Made by a program: the position numbers and the translations under genes. The notes under the pieces are model-generated. The model had not been told where the DNA came from and did not search any database. It saw nothing but the letters and a program-made list of their open reading frames with translations. A stretch of 64,000 nucleotides of DNA from Aquimarina intermedia (GTDB lineage Bacteria > Bacteroidota > Bacteroidia > Flavobacteriales > Flavobacteriaceae), in the NCBI RefSeq assembly GCF_008124785.1, contig NZ_VNHU01000013.1, forward strand, positions 1-64,000. Direction: 5' to 3'. Of this stretch, positions 27,556 to 36,882 are shown piece after piece (position 1 is the stretch's first letter; the number at the start of each line of letters is the position of its first letter).

Positions 27556-28104
27556 CTAAGAAATGTTTTTGGACATCAAAAGCTTACGGATGATATACTG
27601 GGTAATCAATTCGGCGTAGTGATGTTTTCTATAAAATTCATGCCGCTCACCGGGATACTCAATACGTTGATTGACGAACTTTTTTTGCCAGTGACTATTC
27701 GGCATGTTCGCATCCAGACCTCCATAAAACAATGAGACATCACAATTTAGAGGGCCTTGCTCTTTTCGTAAACGTGTGGATGAAACTGCGTACAGGTTTC
27801 GGAGTTGCAAGCCCTGCAATACAGCTTTCCATGCGATGGTTCCGCCGATACTAAACGCAAGAACATACTCTGTATCCATTGTTCTCAACTCGTTAACTGC
27901 TTTAGCAATACCTTTGGTTATAAATTGATCGTGTAATAGGTCTATTTGGCTAACAGAAAGATCGATACCTCCCAGAAGACGAACGTCGAGTAGCTGTATT
28001 TGGAAATAAGGTTCAAGAAAATCACGATACCCTTCAATCCAAGAATCAGTAACAATACCCCAAATATCTGAGAGTATAATCAGTTTTGGTTTTAATCTGC
28101 TCAT
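27556..28104 (-). CDS. Putative alpha/beta-hydrolase-fold protein
   Basis: A 182-residue protein resembling a small alpha/beta hydrolase. A first strand KLIILSDIWG is followed by a helix, and a nucleophile-elbow-like AFSIGGTIAW (GxSxG variant with the first Gly replaced) lies near residue 103. DVSLFYGGLD could supply the acidic residue, and PGERHEFYRKHH near the end the histidine. The cap is minimal. Substrate unknown and activity not assured. It is on the same strand as the downstream YrdC-like gene (80 bp apart) and 41 bp from the upstream acetyltransferase gene. Confidence 0.6.
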   Translation of the reverse strand: MSRLKPKLIILSDIWGIVTDSWIEGYRDFLEPYFQIQLLDVRLLGGIDLSVSQIDLLHDQFITKGIAKAVNELRTMDTEYVLAFSIGGTIAWKAVLQGLQLRNLYAVSSTRLRKEQGPLNCDVSLFYGGLDANMPNSHWQKKFVNQRIEYPGERHEFYRKHHYAELITQYIIRKLLMSKNIS

Positions 28105-28145
28105 CTTATACCTTAGCCATTATCCCATATATCCAAGTCATAGCT

Positions 28146-28667
28146 TTACTTTCTATTCGTTTTGAGGGATGCGAAGAGATCTACACTGAAAAATTGACCG
28201 TTCTTAATTTCACTATCAACCATTGTTCCTTCATAATTGAAGTTCAGTTTTTGCAATGCTCGCTTACATTTCATATTTTCAGAATCTACAAATCCTTCTA
28301 TTCTATGAAGTTGCAATACATCAAAAGCATAATTCAAAATCAATGGCATCGCCTCTCCCATAATACCTTGCCCCCAATATTCTTTTAAGAGCCACAAACC
28401 TACTTCGGCTTTTTTATGTTCCTGAGAAAGGTCATTTAGTCCCCCAGCTCCCAAAAATTTTCGAGTGGTAGTGTCACAAATCGCCCACCAGATTCCTTTA
28501 TTTTGATCTTTAAGGTTTTTAAACCATATCATCTGCTCTTTAGTAGCCTGTAAAGTTTCAAAATGTACACCGTAATGCTCAATAACGTCAGGATGGGATA
28601 AACCAAGGAATACATTTTGAAGATCATCGGATACTATCTCTCGTAAAAAAATTCTATCTATTTTCAT
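28146..28667 (-). CDS. GNAT family N-acetyltransferase (RimJ/RimL-like)
   Basis: A 173-residue acetyl-CoA-dependent acetyltransferase. It has the N-terminal IFLREIVSDDLQNVF pattern of the RimJ/RimL branch, AEVGLWLLKEYWGQGIMGEAM (motif A with the pyrophosphate loop WGQGIMGEA) near 95-115, and FDVLQLHRIEGFVDSENMKCKRALQKLNF (motif B). It may modify a protein N-terminus or a small molecule. It follows the uvrD/pcrA gene by 26 bp on the same strand and may be co-transcribed. Confidence 0.9.
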   Translation of the reverse strand: MKIDRIFLREIVSDDLQNVFLGLSHPDVIEHYGVHFETLQATKEQMIWFKNLKDQNKGIWWAICDTTTRKFLGAGGLNDLSQEHKKAEVGLWLLKEYWGQGIMGEAMPLILNYAFDVLQLHRIEGFVDSENMKCKRALQKLNFNYEGTMVDSEIKNGQFFSVDLFASLKTNRK

Positions 28668-28693
28668 AAGTATCTAATTTTAAAAAGCAAAAA

Positions 28694-31018
28694 TTAAAGT
28701 ACTTTCAATTTTGCAAAGCGAAGCAAGAGATTCTTTATTCCTCCGTTTTCAAAGTTTATTTCGGCTTTACGATCCTGACCTACTCCTTCTATTTTCAAAA
28801 TTTTTCCTTTTCCAAAGCGCATATGTTCCACCTCGGTACCCGGACCAAAATTCTCATCAAATATAGACGTATCATTAGTAGATGCCGAGTTTCCTGCAGG
28901 TCGTAGCTTTCTTAATTTACGCAATTGTTCTTCACTCGGCTTATGCGCTGGTGGTGGCGATCCGGAAATTGGTTTCTTCAACCGTAACTTACTCTTATCT
29001 ACTTCTCCAAAAATATCATTATCTACTAAGGGTTTATAACGATACGTGTCTATTGGCGTGATATATTCTATGAATTTATCGTCAATTTCTTCAATAAAAC
29101 GACTTGGTTCTGCATCCACTAGTTTACCCCAACGGTAACGTGATTGTGTATAGGTCAAATAGGCCTGTTTTTCTGCTCTTGTAAGTGCTACATAAAACAA
29201 ACGCCGTTCTTCCTCCAGTTCACTACGCGTATTCATACTCATTCCTGATGGAAAAAGGTCTTCTTCCATACCAACGATATACACATACGGAAATTCAAGA
29301 CCTTTTGCCAGATGTATCGTCATTAATGCCACCCGATCATCATCTCCCGTATCCTGATCCAAATCAGTAGCCAATGCTACGTCTTCCAGAAACTCAGCTA
29401 AGGAACCCGAGCTATCAGCTAACTCTTTTTGACCTTCAACAAAATCTCTGATTCCATTGAGTAATTCTTCAATATTTTCAATGCGAGCAATTCCCTCGGG
29501 AGTACCATCTTTCTTTAATTCTTGAAGTAACCCGGTTTGTTTTGCAACTGTTTCTGCCAAGACAAATGCATCAGCGGTTTGATTTGTTACCTGAAAACTT
29601 CTAATCATATTCATGAAGTTTTCTAAACGCGTCTTAGTACCACTGTTAATTTTTAAATTAATACGATCTAGATGTTCTATTACTTCAAAAATACTACGTT
29701 CGTAGTGGTTGGCAGCTACAATTAATTTATCAACCGTTGTTTGTCCGATTCCCCTCGCCGGATAATTAATGATTCTCTTTAAAGCTTCTTCATCTTTAGG
29801 ATTAATTATTAATCGCAAATAAGCTAGTACATCCTTAATTTCTTTTCTTTGATAAAATGATAAACCTCCATATATTCGATACGGTATATCACGTTTTCTT
29901 AAGGCATCCTCCATAGCACGGGATTGTGCATTGGTACGATATAAAATAGCAAATTGCCCATTACCAAGTTGATGTTCCATTCTATTTTCAAATATAGAAC
30001 TTGCGACAAATCGTCCTTCATCTCCATCAGTAAGTAAACGATTCACCAAAATTTTAGGTCCCGGATCATTCGCTGTCCAAACTATTTTATCAAGCTTCGT
30101 TTTGTTTTTATCTATAATTGAATTGGCTGCTTGTACTATATTATTTGTCGAGCGATAATTTTGCTCTAAACGATATTGCTGCACGTTATCATAATCCTTC
30201 TGGAAATTGAGGATATTATTGATATTCGCTCCGCGAAATGCATAAATACTCTGCGCATCATCTCCTACAACGCAAATATTTTGAAATTTATCTGATAGTG
30301 CTCTTACAATAAGATATTGTGAATGGTTTGTATCTTGGTACTCATCAACGAGAATATATCTAAACCTGTTTTGATATTTTGCCAGTACCTCCGGAAAACG
30401 ATTCAGCAACTCATTCGTTTTTAATAATAAGTCATCAAAATCCATAGCTCCTGCTTTAAAACAGCGTTCTACGTATTTTTCATAAATCTCTCCAAGTCTA
30501 GGGCGTTTTGCCATTGCATCGGCCTCTACCAATTCTGCATTCTGAAAATATGCTTTTACTGTAATTAAGCTATTCTTATACGAAGAGATTCTGGAGTACA
30601 CTTGTTTGTACTTGTAAATATCCTTATCCAATCCCATCTCCTTTATGATAGAAGCAATAAGTCGTTGTGAATCTTGTGTATCGTATATGGTGAAGTTTGA
30701 AGGGTAGCCCAGCTTATCGGCTTCAAATCGTAATATTTTGGCAAAAATGGAATGAAAAGTTCCCATCCATAGATTCTTAGCTTCACTGGGTCCCACGATA
30801 TCTGCTATACGCTTTTTCATCTCGCGTGCAGCTTTGTTGGTAAAGGTTAGCGATAATATATTAAACGCATCAACACCCAAATGCATCAAGTAAGCAATTC
30901 TATAGGTTAAAACTCGTGTTTTACCAGAGCCAGCTCCAGCAATAACGATCATAGGACCGTCTTTTTGTAATACCGGGGCACGTTGAGCATCATTTAACTC
31001 AGCAATATATTCTTCCAA
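28694..31018 (-). CDS. UvrD/PcrA-type ATP-dependent DNA helicase (3'-5', SF1A)
   Basis: A 774-residue superfamily 1A helicase. Motif I is AGAGSGKT at 27-34, motif Ia is LSLTFTNKAAREM, motif II is YILVDEYQDTN, motif III is VVGDDAQSIYAFRGAN, motif IV is RLEQNYRS, motif V is MTIHLAKGLEFPYVYIVGMEED, and motif VI is RRLFYVALTRA. The C-terminal tail (FGKGKILKIEGVGQDRKAEINFENGGIKNLLLRFAKL) is the Tudor-like RNA polymerase-binding domain of PcrA/UvrD. It acts in repair and in removal of RecA and stalled polymerase. The start is TTG at 31018; no ATG gives the standard N-terminus ending at ELNDAQRAPVL. Confidence 0.95.
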   Translation of the reverse strand: MEEYIAELNDAQRAPVLQKDGPMIVIAGAGSGKTRVLTYRIAYLMHLGVDAFNILSLTFTNKAAREMKKRIADIVGPSEAKNLWMGTFHSIFAKILRFEADKLGYPSNFTIYDTQDSQRLIASIIKEMGLDKDIYKYKQVYSRISSYKNSLITVKAYFQNAELVEADAMAKRPRLGEIYEKYVERCFKAGAMDFDDLLLKTNELLNRFPEVLAKYQNRFRYILVDEYQDTNHSQYLIVRALSDKFQNICVVGDDAQSIYAFRGANINNILNFQKDYDNVQQYRLEQNYRSTNNIVQAANSIIDKNKTKLDKIVWTANDPGPKILVNRLLTDGDEGRFVASSIFENRMEHQLGNGQFAILYRTNAQSRAMEDALRKRDIPYRIYGGLSFYQRKEIKDVLAYLRLIINPKDEEALKRIINYPARGIGQTTVDKLIVAANHYERSIFEVIEHLDRINLKINSGTKTRLENFMNMIRSFQVTNQTADAFVLAETVAKQTGLLQELKKDGTPEGIARIENIEELLNGIRDFVEGQKELADSSGSLAEFLEDVALATDLDQDTGDDDRVALMTIHLAKGLEFPYVYIVGMEEDLFPSGMSMNTRSELEEERRLFYVALTRAEKQAYLTYTQSRYRWGKLVDAEPSRFIEEIDDKFIEYITPIDTYRYKPLVDNDIFGEVDKSKLRLKKPISGSPPPAHKPSEEQLRKLRKLRPAGNSASTNDTSIFDENFGPGTEVEHMRFGKGKILKIEGVGQDRKAEINFENGGIKNLLLRFAKLKVL

Positions 31019-31296
31019 ACCGTCATCAATTTTTATCGTTCGAAATTTAAGGAAACCCGAGAACTTATTAAATGATTTTCACAACTAATTTCTAAAATCA
31101 AAATCTTGTTCGCGTGTTGAAAAACAAGGATAATCCTACAAATTTAAGTATGTTTTTTCTTACTTATCAACAAATTTATCTACACAAAAAGACGATAAAA
31201 AACATATTATTAAGATAAAATACATTATCTTGTACAGAGCTTATGTAGTTTTAAAGACTAAAAGCCCCAACAAATACTAACCTAATTATATACTTT

Positions 31297-31584
31297 ATGA
31301 CCCCAAATCAACCCGTTTCAATAGTAGAGAAAGAACAAATCAAATTTTTAAAGTTTCCTAAAGAAGAAGTTTTAAAAAAGCGCAAAGATCAAATTGATCG
31401 AATTCTAGATTTACAACGTGCACTCTCCTTAGGGAATCTAGAGCATCAAAAAGTCAAAATTCTATTTATGGATGATCAAGGATCAAAAAAAGTTGAAACT
31501 ACCATTTGGGGAATTACAGATAAAGCTGTTATTCTCAAAGAATCTACAGTGATCCCGATGGAACGGATTTTAAAAATCGCTTAA
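31297..31584 (+). CDS. Conserved-type small hypothetical protein
   Basis: A 95-residue soluble protein, not recognised. The first half is helical and charged (KFPKEEVLKKRKDQIDRILDLQRALSLGNLE). The second half alternates as a small beta-barrel (KVKILFMDDQ, KVETTIWGITDKAVILKE, VIPMERILKI), reminiscent of Sm/SH3-like folds. The ATG at 31297 follows a 278-bp divergent region with uvrD. A terminator lies 25 bp after the stop. Coding quality looks good, so it is a real gene of unknown role. Confidence 0.8.
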   Translation: MTPNQPVSIVEKEQIKFLKFPKEEVLKKRKDQIDRILDLQRALSLGNLEHQKVKILFMDDQGSKKVETTIWGITDKAVILKESTVIPMERILKIA

Positions 31585-31609
31585 ATTCAGCTTGCCAATT
31601 TGAATTTGA

Positions 31610-31644
31610 CTCCCCTATCTATTTATTTAGATGGTGGGAGTTTT
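31610..31644 (+). terminator. Probable terminator
   Basis: CTCCC-ct-ATCT pairs with AGAT-ggt-GGGAG around ATTTATTT and is followed by TTTT, after the 95-residue hypothetical gene. Confidence 0.6.
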
Positions 31645-31798
31645 GGTTTAACATTCAACTTCAACAAAATCAACCAAAACAACTATTATAATGTTACACA
31701 CTAGAGCCCTGAAAACGAGCTGACTCATATCAAAACCAATTTTAAATTTTTTCAGGATACTTATTTTAGATACCTTTAGAATTCAAAATTGAAAAAAA

Positions 31799-32335
31799 TT
31801 GAAAAAACTAACATTCCTATTACTAACAATAGGCCTCTCTGCTTCGGGATATGCCCAACAAAAAGCACACAAAGGTTCTGTGATAAAAAATTACGGCGAA
31901 ACGTTTACGGTCGACGCCCCAACTTTCAAAACGCCTATAAATGCACCTTATAAAGTTGTATTTGATATCGGCAAATCCTATTCGAGTGATAAAATGAATC
32001 CGCTTTTTAATACGGCTGCAAGATTTGTTAATATGCACGCCGAAGCCGGGGTTCCACTAAATCAAATTCAAGTGGCACTTGTCATTCATGGATCTGCTGC
32101 TTTTGATGTACTTAATGACAAAGAGTATCAGTTAAAATTTGGACGTACAAATCCAAACACCGAGTTGCTTTCTGTCTTAAAGCAAAACAATGTACGATTG
32201 ATACTTTGTGGTCAAACTGCGGCGCATAAAAACCTCAAACCATCCCAACTGTCTCCTGATATCCAATTGGCATTATCAGCAATGACAGCCCTTGTGCAAT
32301 TACAAAATAATGATTACAGACTCATAAATTTTTAA
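31799..32335 (+). CDS. Secreted DsrE-family protein
   Basis: A 178-residue protein with a Sec signal (KKLTFLLLTIGLSASGYAQ) and a DsrE/DsrF-like Rossmann-type domain: KVVFDIGKSY at the first strand, FVNMHAEAGVPLNQIQVALVIHGSAAFDVLN in the middle, and NVRLILCGQTAAHKNL with a single Cys at the usual sulfur-carrier position. Cytoplasmic relatives relay sulfur; periplasmic ones like this have no proven role. The start is TTG at 31799, the only codon giving a full signal. It leads a four-gene operon, with the next gene starting 5 bp after its stop. Confidence 0.82.
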   Translation: MKKLTFLLLTIGLSASGYAQQKAHKGSVIKNYGETFTVDAPTFKTPINAPYKVVFDIGKSYSSDKMNPLFNTAARFVNMHAEAGVPLNQIQVALVIHGSAAFDVLNDKEYQLKFGRTNPNTELLSVLKQNNVRLILCGQTAAHKNLKPSQLSPDIQLALSAMTALVQLQNNDYRLINF

Positions 32336-32339
32336 TACT

Positions 32340-33632
32340 ATGAACCTACGTGTTCTCACTACCCTTACGCTATTTGCTCTTTGCATAGTTGCAAGTAACG
32401 CTCAACAAATAGATCCAGAAATAAAATCTATGGCAGAAGCTATAGAAAAAAAAGTCATTGACTGGAGAAGAGATTTTCATCAAAATCCCGAATTATCTAA
32501 TCGAGAATTTAAAACCGCAGAAAAAATTGCAATCCATCTCAAAGCCTTAGGGATTGAAGTTACCGAAAATGTAGCTAAAACCGGAGTTGTGGGTCTTCTC
32601 AAAGGTTCTCAACCGGGTAAAACAGTGGCCCTTAGAGCGGATATCGATGCATTACCTGTAGAAGAACGTACAGATGTTCCGTTTAAATCCAATGTAAAAA
32701 CGACATTTCTCGATACAGAAGTTGGTGTAAGTCATGCTTGCGGACATGATACGCATACGGCTATTTTGATGGGAGTTGCCGAGATATTAAGCGCTCATAA
32801 AGATAAGATTAAAGGAACGGTCAAATTTATTTTTCAACCTGCAGAAGAAGGTCCGCCACCTGGAGAAGAGGGAGGTGCAAAGCTGATGATCAAGGAAGGT
32901 GTCCTTAAAAATCCCGATGTAGATGCAATTTTTGGTCTTCATATTAACTCCGGTACTCCCGTAGGTATGTTACGATACAAGGTTGGAGGTACTATGGCAG
33001 CTGTGGAACGCTTTGTTATTAATGTAAAAGGTAAACAAACACATGGCTCTGCTCCATGGACGGGTGTAGATCCTATTTTAATTTCTGCTAAAATTATAGA
33101 CGGCCTTCAAACCATCATAAGTCGTGAAGCACCATTAGTCGATGAAGCTGCTGTGATAACCGTCGGAAAGATAACGAGCGGTGTACGCTTTAATATCATT
33201 CCCGAGACCGCAGAATTAATCGGTACTGTACGCACCTTAGATTATAATATGAGAGATCTGATTATAAAGCGAATGAATGAAATGGTGCCGGCTATTGCCA
33301 AAACTTACGGTGGCGAAGCGACCATTACTTTTCAAAATAACACCTCGATTACGTATAATGACCCGGAACTGGTGAAGCAAATGCTTCCTACTTTAGAAGC
33401 TGTAGCCGGAAAAGCAAATGTTGTTACATCCAAAGCAACTACAGGAGGTGAAGATTTTTCTTATTTTCAGGAAAAAGTACCCGGATTTTATTTTTTCTTG
33501 GGCGGCAAATCCGCTGATACTAAAATTGCTCCTTCTCATCATACTCCAGAATTTTATATTGACGAAAAGGGATTACTCCTTGGAGTAAAAACAATGTCGC
33601 AATTGGCTTTAGATTATCTAAACGCTGAATAA
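32340..33632 (+). CDS. Secreted M20D-family amidohydrolase/peptidase
   Basis: A 430-residue M20 metallopeptidase like hippurate or IAA-amino-acid hydrolases, with a Sec signal (LTLFALCIVASNAQ). Metal-site motifs are RADIDALPVEE (about 100-110), SHACGHDTHTAILMG (about 130-144) and QPAEEGPPPGEEGGA (about 165-180, catalytic Glu pair). A C-terminal ATTGGEDFSYF and SHHTPEFYID complete the dinuclear site. It cleaves N-acyl amino acids; the exact substrate is unknown. It is second in the operon starting at 31799. Confidence 0.92.
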   Translation: MNLRVLTTLTLFALCIVASNAQQIDPEIKSMAEAIEKKVIDWRRDFHQNPELSNREFKTAEKIAIHLKALGIEVTENVAKTGVVGLLKGSQPGKTVALRADIDALPVEERTDVPFKSNVKTTFLDTEVGVSHACGHDTHTAILMGVAEILSAHKDKIKGTVKFIFQPAEEGPPPGEEGGAKLMIKEGVLKNPDVDAIFGLHINSGTPVGMLRYKVGGTMAAVERFVINVKGKQTHGSAPWTGVDPILISAKIIDGLQTIISREAPLVDEAAVITVGKITSGVRFNIIPETAELIGTVRTLDYNMRDLIIKRMNEMVPAIAKTYGGEATITFQNNTSITYNDPELVKQMLPTLEAVAGKANVVTSKATTGGEDFSYFQEKVPGFYFFLGGKSADTKIAPSHHTPEFYIDEKGLLLGVKTMSQLALDYLNAE

Positions 33633-33641
33633 ATCAATAGT

Positions 33642-35246
33642 ATGAATGATTTTTTAAAGTTGCTTGCAGTAATACCTTGGTGGGGATGGGTGCTGTTATG
33701 TGTTATTTTACTCGCAATACGAGATGTGTTTTTTAATAAAAAACATACAATCACGCATAACTTTCCTGTGGTGGGCCATTTTAGATATATGCTTGAGAGC
33801 ATAGGTCCGGAACTTAGACAATACATCGTTGCAAATAACAGAGAGGAGCTGCCTTTCAATCGAATAGAACGTGGTTGGATATACGCCTCTGCCAAAAACC
33901 AGAACAATTATGAGGGTTTCGGTACGGATCGAGATATTTATGAATCGCAATATATTTTTATTAATAATGCGATGATTCCTTACAAAGTTCCAAAAGACCA
34001 TCCTAATGAAAAAGACCCTTACTTTTTGCCTTGTGCAAAAGTTATGGGAAGTTTCAATAACCGCAGAAAACCCTACAGACCGGCATCCATTATCAATGTG
34101 TCTGCCATGAGTTTTGGTTCTCTCTCTGCCAAGGCTGTAGAGTCTCTAAACAAAGGATGTAAAAAATCTTTTGCATACCATAATACGGGTGAAGGTGGTT
34201 TATCGCCATATCACAAAAATGGAGCGGATGTAGTTTTTCATTTTGGAACCGGATATTTTGGAGTGCGTGATGATAACGGTAATTTCTCTATGGAGAAAAT
34301 GAAACAGCTCGTTCAAGATAACCCGCAGATTCGTGCTATTGAGATCAAACTTTCGCAGGGAGCCAAACCTGGAAAAGGCGGTGTCTTACCTGCCTCAAAA
34401 ATCACAAAAGAAATTTCTGAAATTCGTAATGTACCCCTTAATAAGGATGTGCTCTCTCCGCCAAACCATTCCGCATTTAACAGTATTCCTGAGTTAGTTG
34501 ACTTTATCGAGCAAATTGCTGAAGCTACTGGCCTACCCGTAGGTATCAAAGCCGCAATAGGTAAAATTGATCAATGGAAAGAACTTGCTACCCTGATGAA
34601 AAAAACTGACAAAGGTCCAGACTTTATTACCATAGATGGTGGTGAAGGAGGTACCGGTGCAGCTCCGCCAAGTTTCGCTGATCATGTAGCACTGCCTTTT
34701 GTTTATGGATTTAGTGATTTTTATCGATTATTTAAAGATTTTGAACTTACTGATCGTATTGTTTTTATTGCCAGCGGAAAATTAGGTTTTCCGGCCAAAG
34801 CCATGATGGCGTTTGCAATGGGCGCAGATTGCATCAATGTAGCAAGAGAAGCTATGTTAAGCATAGGCTGTATTCAAGCAAAAGTTTGTCATAATAATTC
34901 ATGCCCGACAGGTATTGCGACTCAAAATAAATGGATGCAAGCCGGAATCAATATTGAAGATAAAGCTGAACGTGTAAGTTTTTATTTCAAAAACTTTAAG
35001 AAAGAAGTTCTAGAGATTACACATGCTTGTGGATATAGACATCCATGTGAAATGACCATGGATGATGTCGACATAAATTTGGGTGACAAAAGCTTAACAC
35101 AACCGTTGGCCAATACGTACGGCTATAATAAAGTTAAGGTCCCCTTTGATACTATACAAAGCATGAGAGATTGTCCGCACTTGGGTGGAGAGTATAATGA
35201 ACTCAATGCCACGGCCCTTCTAAATCAAAAAGAAATTCGTTATTAA
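33642..35246 (+). CDS. FMN-binding glutamate synthase-family protein
   Basis: A 534-residue protein with an N-terminal membrane segment (LLAVIPWWGWVLLCVILLAI) and a full TIM-barrel like the FMN domain of glutamate synthase large subunit. Visible are SAMSFGSLSAKAVESLNKG, EIKLSQGAKPGKGGVLP, ITIDGGEGGTGAAPPSFADHVALP (FMN phosphate loop) and IGCIQAKVCHNNSCPTGIATQ, the last with cysteines that can hold an iron-sulfur cluster. The glutaminase domain of true GOGAT is absent. The physiological reaction of this membrane-anchored branch is unknown. Third gene of the operon. Confidence 0.9.
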   Translation: MNDFLKLLAVIPWWGWVLLCVILLAIRDVFFNKKHTITHNFPVVGHFRYMLESIGPELRQYIVANNREELPFNRIERGWIYASAKNQNNYEGFGTDRDIYESQYIFINNAMIPYKVPKDHPNEKDPYFLPCAKVMGSFNNRRKPYRPASIINVSAMSFGSLSAKAVESLNKGCKKSFAYHNTGEGGLSPYHKNGADVVFHFGTGYFGVRDDNGNFSMEKMKQLVQDNPQIRAIEIKLSQGAKPGKGGVLPASKITKEISEIRNVPLNKDVLSPPNHSAFNSIPELVDFIEQIAEATGLPVGIKAAIGKIDQWKELATLMKKTDKGPDFITIDGGEGGTGAAPPSFADHVALPFVYGFSDFYRLFKDFELTDRIVFIASGKLGFPAKAMMAFAMGADCINVAREAMLSIGCIQAKVCHNNSCPTGIATQNKWMQAGINIEDKAERVSFYFKNFKKEVLEITHACGYRHPCEMTMDDVDINLGDKSLTQPLANTYGYNKVKVPFDTIQSMRDCPHLGGEYNELNATALLNQKEIRY

Positions 35247-35267
35247 CAAACCCCTTATTTTAATTTT

Positions 35268-35786
35268 ATGAATACTACTGTATTAGACATTCTGCTTACC
35301 ATTCTTCCTTCACTTATAGTTGGATTGGTAGCCATCTATTTTTTTAATCAACATTTTAGAAATGAAGACCGTCGTCGTAAATATCAGATCTATAAGGAAA
35401 ATCAAAATCAATCCTTACCCGTAAAATTACAAGCATATGAACGCATGGTTTTATTCTTGGAACGGATTTCTCCTAACCAACTTTTGACCAGAATTTCACC
35501 GATAGATCAAAATAAAAAGGGATATGAAATGATGCTGATTGGTACCATCGAACAGGAATTTGAGCATAACCTGAGTCAGCAAATTTACATAACCGCAGAC
35601 TGCTGGGACATTATTAAGGCTGCCAAAAACGGAACGATCGCTACCATTAGAAAAAATACGATGAATGAGGAGATTGAGACTTCTGATCAATTAAGAGAAA
35701 AATTACTTACCAGTTTACTACAAAAAGACGCTCCAAGTGATGCCGCAATAGCCTTTGTTAAGAAAGAAGTTAGCGAGTTGATCTAA
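35268..35786 (+). CDS. Membrane-anchored protein of unknown function
   Basis: A 172-residue protein with one N-terminal membrane helix (DILLTILPSLIVGLVAIYFF) followed by a basic stretch (NEDRRRKYQIYKENQ) and a helical cytoplasmic domain (AYERMVLFLERISPNQLL; EQEFEHNLSQQIYITADCWDIIKAAKNGTI). Flavobacterial genomes carry related short proteins, but I do not know a function. It starts 21 bp after the FMN protein and closes the operon. Confidence 0.75.
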   Translation: MNTTVLDILLTILPSLIVGLVAIYFFNQHFRNEDRRRKYQIYKENQNQSLPVKLQAYERMVLFLERISPNQLLTRISPIDQNKKGYEMMLIGTIEQEFEHNLSQQIYITADCWDIIKAAKNGTIATIRKNTMNEEIETSDQLREKLLTSLLQKDAPSDAAIAFVKKEVSELI

Positions 35787-35837
35787 AAACTCTCAACTTT
35801 ATACACAAGGTTGTCTAAAAATATATTTTAAACTAAA

Positions 35838-35909
35838 TGTCACATTGAGCGGAGTCGAAATGTATTGATGATTATGTATGATCAGCTCTTGACTCCGCTC
35901 GAGTTGACA
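35838..35909. repeat. REP-like intergenic palindrome
   Basis: TGTCAcattGAGCGGAGTC (35838-35856) is mirrored by GACTCCGCTCgagtTGACA (35891-35909): a perfect 10-bp core plus a matching TGTCA end, separated by 34 bp. The same core (GAGCGGAGTCGAA) is, from memory, widespread between genes in Flavobacteriaceae. It lies between convergent genes. Confidence 0.7.
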
Positions 35910-35950
35910 GAAGAATTACCTTTTTAGAAATCCTTTTGTCTTCCGCTCTT

Positions 35951-36874
35951 TTACCCTGCCATATCAATATCCTTCAGCTCGTTATCATCTGCCCGTTCAT
36001 TTTTCTTTCTGGCATATTCATATCCTTGCTTCCACCAACTTTTCATTAATTTCTTATTAAAAATTAACGAGTTTTCTGTCAGTTTTGAGGGTGTATAATA
36101 TAAATTAAGCGGAACCTTTTTGTTGATTGCCGCCAGTTTTCCCACCACAGTATCGTGACCTTCTACTTGATCAAGCATAAAACTAAACAAATTTACCATG
36201 AGTGAGAACGGATTTTTACCCAGTATTTTGCGGTATTCCATATTTTCTGATTCCAGAATGATCGCATCGACCTCTGTTGCACCTCTTCGTATTGCTTCGC
36301 GAATTGGTACCATACAACCAAAGCCTCCATCTGCATATTCACACCCATTTTTTGTAACCAGACTCATAAAGGGTACATAGTTGCACGAAATCCAAATCCA
36401 ATCACAAAAGTCCTCGTACGAATAATCTTTAATTGATTTATATTCCGTTTTGTTTAAGGTAAGATTAGAAACAGTCACAACAACATCCTCTGCCCTACGC
36501 CTTGCCAAGCGATAATCTGCTTTAGTAAAATTGCGTCGAATTGCACGTCTCAAGTTTTTACTCTCGCCAAAGGTTCGTTTCTTTTTTACAAACTGTAGAA
36601 ATGAAGCGAAAAAATTTATAGAAACAAACTCGCGATCTCCTTTATGTCTTACCACAAAAGGATTTATATTAAAAATTGTACTTTGATTTACATTGGTATA
36701 AATATCGTAGGTCTTATCAATATTACCTAAAGCTAATTGAGGAATCAATAAACTGCCGGTCGATGTGCCAAGAAACAGGTCGTACTTTTTACCTTTTTGT
36801 TGCATTAAGTACTGTGCTACTCCGCCGGCGTAGGCGCCTTTACTTCCTCCTCCGGAAATAACTAATGCTCGCAT
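35951..36874 (-). CDS. Patatin-like phospholipase
   Basis: A 307-residue patatin-family hydrolase. The oxyanion hole is SGGGSKGAYAGG (7-18), the nucleophile is in GTSTGSL (Ser39) and the catalytic Asp is in ADGGFGCMVP (about 187), a complete Ser-Asp dyad. There is no signal peptide. It could hydrolyse membrane phospholipids in the cytoplasm or at the inner membrane. The M1 aminopeptidase gene upstream on the same strand ends 8 bp before its start, so both are probably on one mRNA. Confidence 0.9.
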   Translation of the reverse strand: MRALVISGGGSKGAYAGGVAQYLMQQKGKKYDLFLGTSTGSLLIPQLALGNIDKTYDIYTNVNQSTIFNINPFVVRHKGDREFVSINFFASFLQFVKKKRTFGESKNLRRAIRRNFTKADYRLARRRAEDVVVTVSNLTLNKTEYKSIKDYSYEDFCDWIWISCNYVPFMSLVTKNGCEYADGGFGCMVPIREAIRRGATEVDAIILESENMEYRKILGKNPFSLMVNLFSFMLDQVEGHDTVVGKLAAINKKVPLNLYYTPSKLTENSLIFNKKLMKSWWKQGYEYARKKNERADDNELKDIDMAG

Positions 36875-36882
36875 AGTTTTAT

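Noticed and set aside
31164-31184. Two DnaA-box-like 9-mers, TTATCAACA and TTATCTACA
   Set aside because: Each has one mismatch to TTATCCACA. There are only two, and no dnaA, dnaN or AT-rich unwinding element is adjacent. Not enough for an origin.
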